From an uncultured Sulfurimonas sp. (GTDB taxonomy: Bacteria > Campylobacterota > Campylobacteria > Campylobacterales > Sulfurimonadaceae): a DNA stretch of 64,000 nucleotides. The stretch is taken from contig NZ_OY759725.1 of assembly GCF_963662755.1 (NCBI RefSeq), positions 1,191,781-1,255,780 on the forward strand, written 5' to 3'. The notes beneath the pieces are model-generated. The model was not told the origin of the DNA and did no database searches. It saw nothing but the letters and a program-made list of their open reading frames with translations. Within the stretch, counting starts at the first letter, position 1. Each line of letters begins with the position of its first letter. The position numbers were made by a program, and so were the translations under genes. Shown here one piece after another: positions 34,934-43,341 of the stretch.

Positions 34934-35794
34934 ATGTCAAAAAATAAAAAAAGAGTAGCATACCAAGGTGTTCGAGGTGCTTACTCTCATCTTGCTTGTT
35001 ATAGTCAATTTCCTGAATATGAGGCTATAGCTTGTAAATCTTTTGATGATACTATGTACTTAGTTGAAGAAAATAAAGCAGATTTTGCAATGATACCTAT
35101 GGAAAACTCAACAGCTGGTAGAGTTGAAGAGATATACAGACTTATTCCAAAGATGAAACTCTACATCATAGATGAGTATTTTCAACCTGTAAATCACTGT
35201 CTTTTAGCTCTGCCAAATACAAAAATACAAGAGTTAAAAAGCGTATCTTCCCATCCTCAAGCACTAGCTCAATGTAAAAATCACATAGAAAAATACAAGC
35301 TAGATGCTAAAGCAAAGTTTGATACAGCAGGTTCAGCAGAAGAGCTTATAAATCTACAAGATAAAACCCACTCAGCCATAGCATCTAGTTTAGCAGCTGA
35401 AATTTATGACTTAGAGATTTTAGAAGAGGAGTTTCAAGATATAAAAAACAATACTACTCGTTTTCTAATTCTCTCAAAAGAACATATAGTTCCTGCTTTT
35501 GAACTTAGTCAAAAGTACATAACTTCCATCATCTTTGAAGTAAGAAATATACCAGCTGCTCTTTATAAAGTTCTTGGTGGTTTTGCTACAAATGGCGTAA
35601 ATATCATAAAAATAGAGAGTTATTCGGGAAGTGGGACTCTAACTCTTTCGCAGTTTCATATAGATATAGATGGGCATCCAGATGAAGCAAATGTTAAACT
35701 AGCCCTTGAAGAGTTAGCTTACTTTGCAAACACAGTTAAGATGTTAGGCACATATATACCTCACTCCATGAGAGGTAATCTTCAATCATCTTAA
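34934..35794 (+). CDS. pheA: Prephenate dehydratase, monofunctional
   Basis: The 286-residue enzyme converts prephenate to phenylpyruvate in phenylalanine synthesis. The catalytic domain has YQGVRGAYSHLA, MIPMENSTAGRVEEIY, and the dehydratase signature NNTTRFLIL (about residue 175). A C-terminal ACT domain (FEVRNIPAALYKVLGGFATNGVNIIKIESY) would bind phenylalanine for feedback control. There is no chorismate mutase domain, unlike the fused P-protein, so mutase activity must come from elsewhere. Confidence 0.93.
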   Translation: MSKNKKRVAYQGVRGAYSHLACYSQFPEYEAIACKSFDDTMYLVEENKADFAMIPMENSTAGRVEEIYRLIPKMKLYIIDEYFQPVNHCLLALPNTKIQELKSVSSHPQALAQCKNHIEKYKLDAKAKFDTAGSAEELINLQDKTHSAIASSLAAEIYDLEILEEEFQDIKNNTTRFLILSKEHIVPAFELSQKYITSIIFEVRNIPAALYKVLGGFATNGVNIIKIESYSGSGTLTLSQFHIDIDGHPDEANVKLALEELAYFANTVKMLGTYIPHSMRGNLQSS

Positions 35795-35797
35795 AAA

Positions 35798-35815
35798 AAT
35801 ATACTTTTGTATATT
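35798..35815 (+). terminator. Weak hairpin after pheA
   Basis: A perfect 7-bp AT-rich stem (AATATAC/GTATATT, loop TTTT) begins three bases after the pheA stop. There is no strong T-run, so termination is doubtful. Confidence 0.25.
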
Positions 35816-35882
35816 AACTTTCATACGTCAAGATTGGTAACATTTTTTTTAGATACACTTAATCAAACAAAAGTGAAGAGAT

Positions 35883-36251
35883 ATGACTGAAGAAAAATTT
35901 ATACACGATAGCAAAACCGTTTTAAAGTTTATTCAATGCTACTGTGACAATGAGCATAAAGATGTTCAAAAAAACAGTAGTTTTATCAAACTTACTCAAA
36001 ATGACATATATCTAAATGAAGATATGCACTACAATCTTTGCCCTAGATGCGAAGAGACTCTTAACTACTCTTATGTAAAACTTCAAGAGTGCCCACACGA
36101 TGAAAAACCGAGCTGCAGACAATGTCCAAAACCATGTTATGATAAAGCAGAATGGAAACACATAGCCAAAATCATGAGATACAGCGGACTGAGATTTGGC
36201 ATCTTAAAGATAAGAAAAAAGATTTTTGACCGTTTTAAAAAGAGTGCTTGA
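35883..36251 (+). CDS. YgbA / nitrous oxide-stimulated promoter (NOSP) family protein
   Basis: The 122-residue protein matches the YgbA/NOSP family by its cysteine layout: YCDNEH, YNLCPRCEETLNYSYVKLQECPH, KPSCRQCPKPCYD, then EWKHIAKIMRYSGLR. The many paired cysteines suggest a metal or Fe-S site. E. coli YgbA is associated with the nitrosative stress response, so a link to nitric or nitrous oxide in a denitrifying organism is plausible but inferred. It is a stand-alone gene downstream of pheA. Confidence 0.8.
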   Translation: MTEEKFIHDSKTVLKFIQCYCDNEHKDVQKNSSFIKLTQNDIYLNEDMHYNLCPRCEETLNYSYVKLQECPHDEKPSCRQCPKPCYDKAEWKHIAKIMRYSGLRFGILKIRKKIFDRFKKSA

Positions 36252-36275
36252 AACAAAAACCAACTAATATAACAG

Positions 36276-36281
36276 TATAAT
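36276..36281 (+). promoter_or_regulatory. Putative -10 box for tex
   Basis: TATAAT preceded by CAG, 22 bp before the tex ATG. Confidence 0.4.
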
Positions 36282-36303
36282 TCTCCAAAAAGAATTATAA
36301 AGC

Positions 36304-38409
36304 ATGCAAAATCTCATAACCTTACTAACACAAAAAACTTCGCTTAAAAAAGAGCACATACAAAACATTTTAAAACTTCTTGATGAGGGTTCTACCATTC
36401 CTTTCATCGCTCGTTATAGAAAAGAGATGACTGGCGGAGCGGACGATGAAGTTCTTCGTGAATTTGAAGATATCTACATAAGTGCTAAAAATCTTTTAGA
36501 ACGTAAAGAGGAAGTTTCTCGACTTATAAGTGAGAGAGCTACTTTAACAGATGCCATAAAACAGAGCATCTTAGATGCTGATACTCTTCGAGCGGTTGAA
36601 GATATTTACAGACCTTATAAAGAGAAAAAAAATACTCGTGCTACTACTGCTATGCAAAACGGTCTTACTCCTCTTGCAAACACTTTGCAAAGTGCAAGAC
36701 TATCTGCATCTGAGTTCAAACAAGAGGCTAAGAAGTTTGTAAAAGGTAAAGTAGCATCTGTAGAAGAATCAATAAAAGGTGCTCAAGATATTTTAGCTGA
36801 GAGATATGCTGACTTAGCTCGTGAGCGTGAAGCTATCCGAAATACCATGCTACGTTTTGGAGAGTTAGAGACTAAAAAGACTAAACACTTTGATGAAAAT
36901 GGAACTTTTAAAAACTTTGTGGGCAAATCTGAAAAAGTTGCTTACATACCATCTCATCGCTATCTTGCCATCATGCGTGGAGTTAAAGAAAAAGAGTTAT
37001 CTGTAAAAATAACAATAGATATAGAGCGTATAGAACAAAACATAAAAGAGTACAAAATTCCACGTCATGCATCCAGCTCAAGCGAGTTGCTTTTTGAAGC
37101 TTACAAAGATGGACTAAAAAGACTTTTGCTTCCTTCACTAGAAAGAGAAGTTCACAGTGAGTTAAAACTAAAAGCGGACACTTCTGCCATTAATGTTTTT
37201 GGTAAAAATCTAAACCAACTTCTTATGACTCCTCCCGTTACAAAAATGGTTATTTTAGGAGTTGATCCAGCTTTTGTTAGTGGATGTAAGTTAGCTGTTA
37301 TAGATGAAAATGCAAACTACTTAGAATCCACTGTAATCTACCCTACAAGCCCAAAAAGCGACTATGAAGGCTCTCGTAAAAAGATACTAACACTAACAAA
37401 CAAGTATAACATAACAGGTGTAGCCATAGGAAATGGAACAGGCTCAAGAGAGACTCAAGAGTTCTTTGCTCGTCTAAATCATGAAGAAAATGTAAACCTA
37501 AACTATACAGTAGTTTCAGAAGCTGGAGCATCTGTATATTCTGCTTCTAAACTCGCTCAAGATGAGTATCCTGATCTTGATGTAACCATACGCGGTGCTA
37601 TCTCCATAGCACAAAGACTTCGTGACCCAATGGCGACATTAGTAAAAATAGATGCAAAATCTCTTGGCATCGGACAGTATCAACACGATGTAGATCAAAA
37701 GCTTTTGGCAAAAAGACTTGATGATGTTACTTGTGATTTGGTAAATCGTGTAGGTGTTGATATCAACTCTGCATCTGTGACTCTGCTTTCTCATGTAGCT
37801 GGTATCGGAGCTAAAATAGCACAAAATATTATCTCTTATCGCAACGATAATGGAGAGTTTAAAACAAAAGATGAACTCTTAAAAGTAAAAGGTTTAGGTA
37901 AAAAAGCATACGAGCAAGCGGCTGGATTTATCCGTATAAAAAATGGCAAAAGTATCTTTGACAACTCTGGCATCCATCCTGAGAGTTATGCAGTAGCTAA
38001 GAGCATAAATGGTTTAGATTTAAAAAGTATAGACATAGATGCAAAATCTAAAGAGTTAGGAGTTGGAGTAGAGACTTTAAAAGACATTATTAAAGAGCTT
38101 TTAAAACCTGGATTTGACCCTAGAGAAGATTTACCTGCCATTATTTTCAAAGATGATGTGACTGATATTAAGATGCTAAAAGAGGGAAGTTTTGTCTCTG
38201 GTGTCGTTCGCAATATTGCAGATTTTGGTGCATTTGTGGATATTGGTTTGAAAAATGATGGAATGATTCACATATCCAAAATGAGCAACAAACGCATCTC
38301 TCATCCGCTAGAGATATTATCACTAAATCAATACTTACCTAAAATAGAAGTTATCTCTGTTGATTATGAAAAAGCAAAAGTGGGACTTAGTCTCATTGAG
38401 TCGGACTAA
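36304..38409 (+). CDS. tex: Tex-family RNA-binding transcription accessory protein
   Basis: The 701-residue protein has the full Tex layout. It opens with a Tex N-terminal helical region (TIPFIARYRKEMTGGADDE). A YqgF/RNase H-like domain lies near 310-440 (GVDPAFVSGCKLAVID). Helix-hairpin-helix motifs follow (SHVAGIGAKIAQNI, KVKGLGKKAYEQAAG). A C-terminal S1 domain (about 625-698) has GSFVSGVVRNIADFGAFVDIGLKNDGMIHISKMS. Tex binds nucleic acid and influences transcription and expression. The length is slightly below the ~750 residues of some homologues. It is a single-gene unit. Confidence 0.95.
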   Translation: MQNLITLLTQKTSLKKEHIQNILKLLDEGSTIPFIARYRKEMTGGADDEVLREFEDIYISAKNLLERKEEVSRLISERATLTDAIKQSILDADTLRAVEDIYRPYKEKKNTRATTAMQNGLTPLANTLQSARLSASEFKQEAKKFVKGKVASVEESIKGAQDILAERYADLAREREAIRNTMLRFGELETKKTKHFDENGTFKNFVGKSEKVAYIPSHRYLAIMRGVKEKELSVKITIDIERIEQNIKEYKIPRHASSSSELLFEAYKDGLKRLLLPSLEREVHSELKLKADTSAINVFGKNLNQLLMTPPVTKMVILGVDPAFVSGCKLAVIDENANYLESTVIYPTSPKSDYEGSRKKILTLTNKYNITGVAIGNGTGSRETQEFFARLNHEENVNLNYTVVSEAGASVYSASKLAQDEYPDLDVTIRGAISIAQRLRDPMATLVKIDAKSLGIGQYQHDVDQKLLAKRLDDVTCDLVNRVGVDINSASVTLLSHVAGIGAKIAQNIISYRNDNGEFKTKDELLKVKGLGKKAYEQAAGFIRIKNGKSIFDNSGIHPESYAVAKSINGLDLKSIDIDAKSKELGVGVETLKDIIKELLKPGFDPREDLPAIIFKDDVTDIKMLKEGSFVSGVVRNIADFGAFVDIGLKNDGMIHISKMSNKRISHPLEILSLNQYLPKIEVISVDYEKAKVGLSLIESD

Positions 38410-38447
38410 TCTTGACATCAACTATAATTTTTTCTTTTACATTGTGT

Positions 38448-38453
38448 TAAAAT
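38448..38453 (+). promoter_or_regulatory. Putative -10 box for the sorA-sorB pair
   Basis: TAAAAT preceded by GTGT and followed by TGC, 26 bp before the sorA ATG. A TTGACA at 38412 is not correctly spaced for it. Confidence 0.35.
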
Positions 38454-38478
38454 TGCAAAAAGTTATTTAGGATTAAAT

Positions 38479-39672
38479 ATGCAAAGAAGAGATTTTTTTA
38501 AACTATCGCTTGTGGCATCTGCAGTTGCACTTACAAACTCCGCATCTGCAACTACGAGGCAACCTTTAGATTCTCAACGCATCTCAGATGTCGCATTTCC
38601 TGAGAAACGCCCACTTATCACTTACTCTGATAGACCGCCTATTTTAGAGTCTCCTATAGAAGTTTTTACAAAAGCCATAACTCCAAATGATGAGTTTTTT
38701 GTTAGATGGCATATGCCAAATATTCCTACTCATCTTAGCATCGACACATACCGCATCAAGGTTAGCGGAGAAGTTGAAAATCCTCTCTATGTATCACTTA
38801 AAGAGTTAAAAAACGACTTTGAGCAAGTAGAACTAACGTGCGTAATGCAATGCGGTGGAAATTCTCGCTCAGCCTTTGTTCCAACAACAAGTGGCATCCA
38901 GTGGGGAAATGGAGCTATGGGTTGTGCGAAGTTTAAAGGTGTAAGACTAAAAGATGTTTTACAAAAAGCAAAACTTACCAAAGATGCAAGATGGATAGGA
39001 CTTAACGGAGATGACAAAGCAGCCTTTCATAAGACTGAAAACTTTATGAGAGAGCTTGAACTCCATGAGATAAAAGATGATGTAATCATAGCTTATGAGA
39101 TGAATGGCGAAGATTTACCATACTTAAATGGTTATCCTGTTCGTCTTGTTATTCCTGGCTCATTTTCAGATAGTTGGGTTAAGATGCTAAGCAATATTAG
39201 TGTTATGAAAGAGTATAAAGAGCTTTACTATATGGACACAGCTTATCGCATCCCAGACAATGAGTGCGAGTGTGAAGAGCCTGATAATTATTATGAAAAA
39301 ACTAAGCCAATAACAACTATGAATATAAAATCTGTTATAGGCTACCCAACAAGTAAGACTAAGATAGATATTAACTCAAATGTCACTTTAAAAGGTGTAG
39401 CTTTTGATAGCGGACATGGGATAAAAGAGGTTTTAATCTCTGTAGATGCAGGAGAGAGTTGGCAAGCATCTGAACTTGGCAAAGAGTTATCGCTACACGC
39501 TTTTAGAGAGTTTAGATTTAGCTTTAGACCTAAGAGTAAAGGCAATATAACACTTATGGCTAAGGCTGTAAATAACATAGATGAAGAGCAACCTTTTGCA
39601 AAAAATATACTTTGGAATCACGGCGGATACAAATACAATGGCATTGATAGTGTTACTATCACAGTAATTTAG
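38479..39672 (+). CDS. Sulfite dehydrogenase-type molybdopterin oxidoreductase (SorA-like), Tat-exported
   Basis: The 397-residue protein begins with a twin-arginine signal (MQRRDFFKLSLVASAVAL...SASA). The molybdopterin domain places the likely Mo-ligand Cys125 in the MQCGGNSRS motif, equivalent to CAGNRR of sulfite oxidases. A C-terminal dimerisation domain (VTLKGVAFDSGHGIKEVLISVDAGESWQ) follows. It would oxidise sulfite to sulfate in the periplasm and pass electrons to the monohaem cytochrome encoded 9 bp downstream. The pair resembles Campylobacter jejuni Cj0005/Cj0004. SoxC is an alternative label, but no SoxD or dihaem partner is adjacent. Confidence 0.88.
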   Translation: MQRRDFFKLSLVASAVALTNSASATTRQPLDSQRISDVAFPEKRPLITYSDRPPILESPIEVFTKAITPNDEFFVRWHMPNIPTHLSIDTYRIKVSGEVENPLYVSLKELKNDFEQVELTCVMQCGGNSRSAFVPTTSGIQWGNGAMGCAKFKGVRLKDVLQKAKLTKDARWIGLNGDDKAAFHKTENFMRELELHEIKDDVIIAYEMNGEDLPYLNGYPVRLVIPGSFSDSWVKMLSNISVMKEYKELYYMDTAYRIPDNECECEEPDNYYEKTKPITTMNIKSVIGYPTSKTKIDINSNVTLKGVAFDSGHGIKEVLISVDAGESWQASELGKELSLHAFREFRFSFRPKSKGNITLMAKAVNNIDEEQPFAKNILWNHGGYKYNGIDSVTITVI

Positions 39673-39681
39673 GAGGATGTT

Positions 39682-39990
39682 ATGAGAAAAATATTATTAA
39701 TAATTTTACTTTTAGCATCTAGCCTCTTAGCTGAGTACACGCAGAAAGTAAAACTTCCAAGCATCACTTTTAAAATGGCTCAAGATGAGAACTTTAAAGT
39801 TATGCAAAGAAACTGTCAATGGTGTCACTCTTATGGTTACATCCTAAATCAAGGAAAACACTCTAGGGAGTTTTGGAACAAGTCAGTTGTAAAGATGCGA
39901 GAAGCATATAAAGCACCCATAACAGCTAAAGATGAAAAAACAATTACAGACTATCTATTTAAACACTACGGAAATGGTAAACTTCAATAA
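39682..39990 (+). CDS. Monohaem cytochrome c, sulfite dehydrogenase subunit (SorB-like)
   Basis: The 102-residue protein has a signal peptide (about 1-17, LLIILLLASSLLAE) and one c-type haem motif CQWCH (Cys45-His49). Methionine residues after it (for example KMREAY) could supply the axial ligand. It lies 9 bp after the SorA-like gene behind a strong AGGAGG ribosome site. It probably accepts electrons from sulfite oxidation and delivers them to the respiratory chain. Its stop overlaps the next ABC-F start by one base. Confidence 0.85.
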   Translation: MRKILLIILLLASSLLAEYTQKVKLPSITFKMAQDENFKVMQRNCQWCHSYGYILNQGKHSREFWNKSVVKMREAYKAPITAKDEKTITDYLFKHYGNGKLQ

Positions 39991-41825
39991 TGATTCAACT
40001 TACAAACATATCTAAAAACTTCGCGTCCAGAGAACTTTTCTCAAACCTAAACTTCAAACTAAACGCAGGAAACCGTGTCGGTTTAGTTGGTAGAAACGGA
40101 AGTGGTAAATCTACACTTTTTAAACTCATACTTGGCGAGGAGAGTGCCGATAGTGGAGAGATTATCATCCCCAAAGGCTACAAAATAGGCACTCTAAAAC
40201 AGCATCTGACATTTAGCGAATCTACTCTTAGAGAAGAAGCTGCTCTTGCACTTGAAGAGGAGATGAAGTACGATGTTTATAGAGTTGAGAAGATACTTTT
40301 TGGTCTTGGCTTTTCTCAAGAAGATTTAGATAAAAATCCTCTCTCTTTTTCAGGTGGATATCAAATCCGCATAAACTTAGCAAAACTCTTAGTTACTGAG
40401 CCAAATTTACTTCTTTTGGATGAGCCAACCAACTACTTAGATATTGTCTCACTTAGATGGTTAAAGGGCTTTTTACGCTCGTTTGAGGGCGAGGTTATTC
40501 TTATAACTCACGATAGAGATTTTATGGATAGTATCACTACTCATACTATGGGTCTTGTTCGCAAAAAAATAGAGATTATTGCAGGAGATACTCATAAATT
40601 TTACGCTCAATTAAGTGCAAATGATGAACTTCATGCAAAACAAAAAATCTCACAAGATAAAAAAGTAAAAGAGCTAGAAGAGTTCATAGCTAAAAACAAA
40701 GCTCGTGCATCTACAGCATCTCTAGCTCAATCAAAAGTAAAACAGTTAGAAAAGATGGACTTACTTGAAGATTTGAGTTTTGATAACACTTTAGAGTTTA
40801 ACTTCAACTTTAAAGACACCCCAGCAAAAGTGCTACTTGATGTTAAAGATTTGAGCTTTGGCTATACTCCACAAAACATCCTTTTTGACAAGATTTCTTT
40901 TACTCTTCAAAAAGGAGAGTGTCTTGGCATCATCGGTAAAAATGGAAAAGGAAAATCAACTCTTTTAAACACAATTGCAAAAGAGTTAAAACAGCTTAGT
41001 GGAGAAGTGAACTTTCACTCAAGCACCGCTTTTGCTCACTTTGGACAAACAAATATCGCACACCTTAGCGATAAAAATACGGTTATGGATGAGATTTATG
41101 TAGGAAATCCGAAGCTTAGTGAAGCGAGCGTAAGAAGCATCTGCGGTGGGATGATGTTTAGCGGAGATGATGCAAAGAAGAAGATTTCACTTTTATCAGG
41201 TGGAGAAAAAAGTCGTGTAATGCTTGGACAAATTATAGCAAGAGATGTAAACCTTCTCTTTTTGGATGAGCCTACAAACCACTTAGATATGGACTCCATT
41301 GAGGCACTTACAAAAGCAATCCAAAAATTCAAAGGCTCAGTTATTATAGTAACTCACTCAGAAGAACTTCTACGTAGAGTGTGTGATAGACTTATCATCT
41401 TTGCAAAAGACGGCGCTGAGTATTTTGATGGTGGGTATGATGAGTTCTTAGAAAAAATCGGCTGGGAAGATGAAGAAAAAGAAGAAAAAGTAAAAATACA
41501 GACAAAAGAAAATCAAAAAGAGAACAAAAAACTTCGAGCTGAATTAGTAAGGCAAAGAAACAAAGTTACATCTTCATTGAAGAAAAAAGTTGAAAAATTA
41601 GAGAGTAAAATTATGGAAATTGAGGACTCGCTAGAGACTCATCATAAAGAGCTCATAGATGCATCAAACTCTGGAGATAGTGCAACTCTTATGGAACTTT
41701 CAAAACTTGTCTCAGACAAGGAAGCTTCTGTTGAAGAGATGTTTGAAGAGCTTGAAGTTGCTCAAACTGAGCTAGATGAGATTAATGAAAATTATGAGAG
41801 TAAAATGAATGAGTTGTCATGTTAA
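39990..41825 (+). CDS. ABC-F family ATPase (Uup/YheS-like)
   Basis: The 611-residue soluble protein has two nucleotide-binding domains and no membrane segment. Domain 1 has GRNGSGKST, LSFSGGYQIRINLAKLL and LLLDEPTNYLD. Domain 2 has GKNGKGKST, LLSGGEKSRVMLGQII and LFLDEPTNHLD. A linker with charged helices lies between them, and a C-terminal coiled coil (about 505-605) resembles Uup. ABC-F proteins act on the ribosome. Its ATG overlaps the sorB stop (TAATG), which is probably just compact packing rather than shared function. Confidence 0.92.
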   Translation: MIQLTNISKNFASRELFSNLNFKLNAGNRVGLVGRNGSGKSTLFKLILGEESADSGEIIIPKGYKIGTLKQHLTFSESTLREEAALALEEEMKYDVYRVEKILFGLGFSQEDLDKNPLSFSGGYQIRINLAKLLVTEPNLLLLDEPTNYLDIVSLRWLKGFLRSFEGEVILITHDRDFMDSITTHTMGLVRKKIEIIAGDTHKFYAQLSANDELHAKQKISQDKKVKELEEFIAKNKARASTASLAQSKVKQLEKMDLLEDLSFDNTLEFNFNFKDTPAKVLLDVKDLSFGYTPQNILFDKISFTLQKGECLGIIGKNGKGKSTLLNTIAKELKQLSGEVNFHSSTAFAHFGQTNIAHLSDKNTVMDEIYVGNPKLSEASVRSICGGMMFSGDDAKKKISLLSGGEKSRVMLGQIIARDVNLLFLDEPTNHLDMDSIEALTKAIQKFKGSVIIVTHSEELLRRVCDRLIIFAKDGAEYFDGGYDEFLEKIGWEDEEKEEKVKIQTKENQKENKKLRAELVRQRNKVTSSLKKKVEKLESKIMEIEDSLETHHKELIDASNSGDSATLMELSKLVSDKEASVEEMFEELEVAQTELDEINENYESKMNELSC

Positions 41826-42019
41826 AGGCGTATCAAGTATTTTAGAGAGTGGGGAATGAAACAGATTGAGTTGTTGTTTTTTAGAAGTGTTTTTGGCATT
41901 TTTTAGTCCATTTCGACCAATAATTAGGTTCTATAAGATTCTTAGTTGGATATGAGGAGTCTAGCTTGTAACGATAACACCTACTCCTCACCTATGCTCA
42001 ATAAAAATCAGTGATAACT

Positions 42020-43222
42020 CTAAAAATAGTATCCAAAATTTATATTCAAACGATGTTCTAGATCATTTCCTGTATTTGCACCGAAGTTATTCGTACCACC
42101 ATCAGAACTTGTGTATGGACCTACAAAGTAGTTTCCATTAGCAAGTGCCAAGTCTGTATAGATATACCAGTTTCCTCTTGCTAAGGCTGTTCCTATCATG
42201 TACATATAACTATCATTAAAAGTATTTTCATCTTTTATGATATTACTATACTCTATATAAGGCAAAGCATAGTCAAGCCATGAGATTTGAGGTGTATCTA
42301 TCTTATAGTTAAGAGAAATTCCCGGTAACCACGCTTTTGCAGCAACACCTTCACCGTAGTTAAAACCACCCATTGTGATTAAAGAGTCATCTTTACCATC
42401 ATTGTCAGCATCTACAGACATCTCATAGCGAGTCAATTGAGTTGCAAGAGTAAAATTTCCAAAACGGTTTATCATATGGGCAGATGCTGCAAAACGTGAA
42501 CCATCATCTACTCCGCTTAGTTGAGATTCAAGTTGAGAGTAAAGCAATGAAAAACCGAAGTCTTGTTCATAACCTCCTATGTTGGCAGTATAAATCATAC
42601 GTGCATTTAGCTGATTTTTTTCATGAAAATCATCTACAACATCATATGCATAACGAGCACTTTCGCCGCCCGCACCTATACCCTCAGGTTCACTTTGAGG
42701 ATAGTAAGCTAGATCATACTTGATGCTCTCATAACTACTAGTGTACTTTACACCCACGTCCATATCATCTGATAAACCTACATAGTAGTGTTGATCAAAG
42801 AACCAACTTTGCGAGATACCATAAGCAGTTGGACCAAAAGGCACACGATTGATACCAACTTGGATTTGAGATTTATCATCAAAAGCATAACCAAGCCATG
42901 CAGTATGTATAAAACTATAGTTAGTACCATTTTGGGTATTGCCAAAACCAGGGTACCAACGATATTCAAACTTTCCTAAATAAGAATCGTGTTTATAGTC
43001 AATATTTATGCGAGCTACATCAAGATCAAATACACCACTCTCATCCTTTGAAGCATTTTTTGTATCTGAACTAGAGCTGTCTTGAATAAAATTAACACGG
43101 ACAGCTCCGCCCACACTAAAGTCACCAAGTTTGATTGACTCATACTTGCTTGATCCTTGTACAGCTGTCGCTCCAATTAGTAAAGATGCCAAGCATAACG
43201 AGAGGCTAAAAGTTTTTTTCAT
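42020..43222 (-). CDS. Outer-membrane porin
   Basis: The 400-residue protein has a signal peptide (MKKTFSLSLCLASLLIGATAVQG) followed by an antiparallel beta-strand pattern and a C terminus ending NFGYYF, with the terminal aromatic typical of outer-membrane barrels. Segments such as GKFEYRWYPGF, QVGINRVPFGPTAYGISQSWF and DVGVKYTS resemble OprP/OprO-type porins seen in Campylobacterota. Substrate selectivity cannot be read from the sequence. It is a single gene, divergent from the BCCT transporter, with a good AAGGAA ribosome site. Confidence 0.8.
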   Translation of the reverse strand: MKKTFSLSLCLASLLIGATAVQGSSKYESIKLGDFSVGGAVRVNFIQDSSSSDTKNASKDESGVFDLDVARINIDYKHDSYLGKFEYRWYPGFGNTQNGTNYSFIHTAWLGYAFDDKSQIQVGINRVPFGPTAYGISQSWFFDQHYYVGLSDDMDVGVKYTSSYESIKYDLAYYPQSEPEGIGAGGESARYAYDVVDDFHEKNQLNARMIYTANIGGYEQDFGFSLLYSQLESQLSGVDDGSRFAASAHMINRFGNFTLATQLTRYEMSVDADNDGKDDSLITMGGFNYGEGVAAKAWLPGISLNYKIDTPQISWLDYALPYIEYSNIIKDENTFNDSYMYMIGTALARGNWYIYTDLALANGNYFVGPYTSSDGGTNNFGANTGNDLEHRLNINFGYYF

Positions 43223-43341
43223 TGTGTCTTCCTTTGTATGAGAGTGTAGTTCAAAGTGACTGAAAACTAGGTAAAAATCTATAGTTGTTTAAGGGTGATT
43301 GTGTTAGTGTTAGAAAATTTTTCACTAAGAAAAGGATAATT

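Noticed and set aside
38412..38428. TTGACA plus TATAAT as a sorA promoter
   Set aside because: The spacing is 5 bp, far from the required ~17 bp; the TAAAAT at 38448 is better placed.
41826..42019. Possible small RNA or terminator between the ABC-F gene and the porin
   Set aside because: Only a long-loop 8-bp stem (TGAGGAGT/ACTCCTCA) is visible, with no promoter or T-run that I can defend.
42778..42979. Overlapping short frames inside the porin gene on both strands
   Set aside because: Both are shadows of the porin coding sequence and lack start signals.
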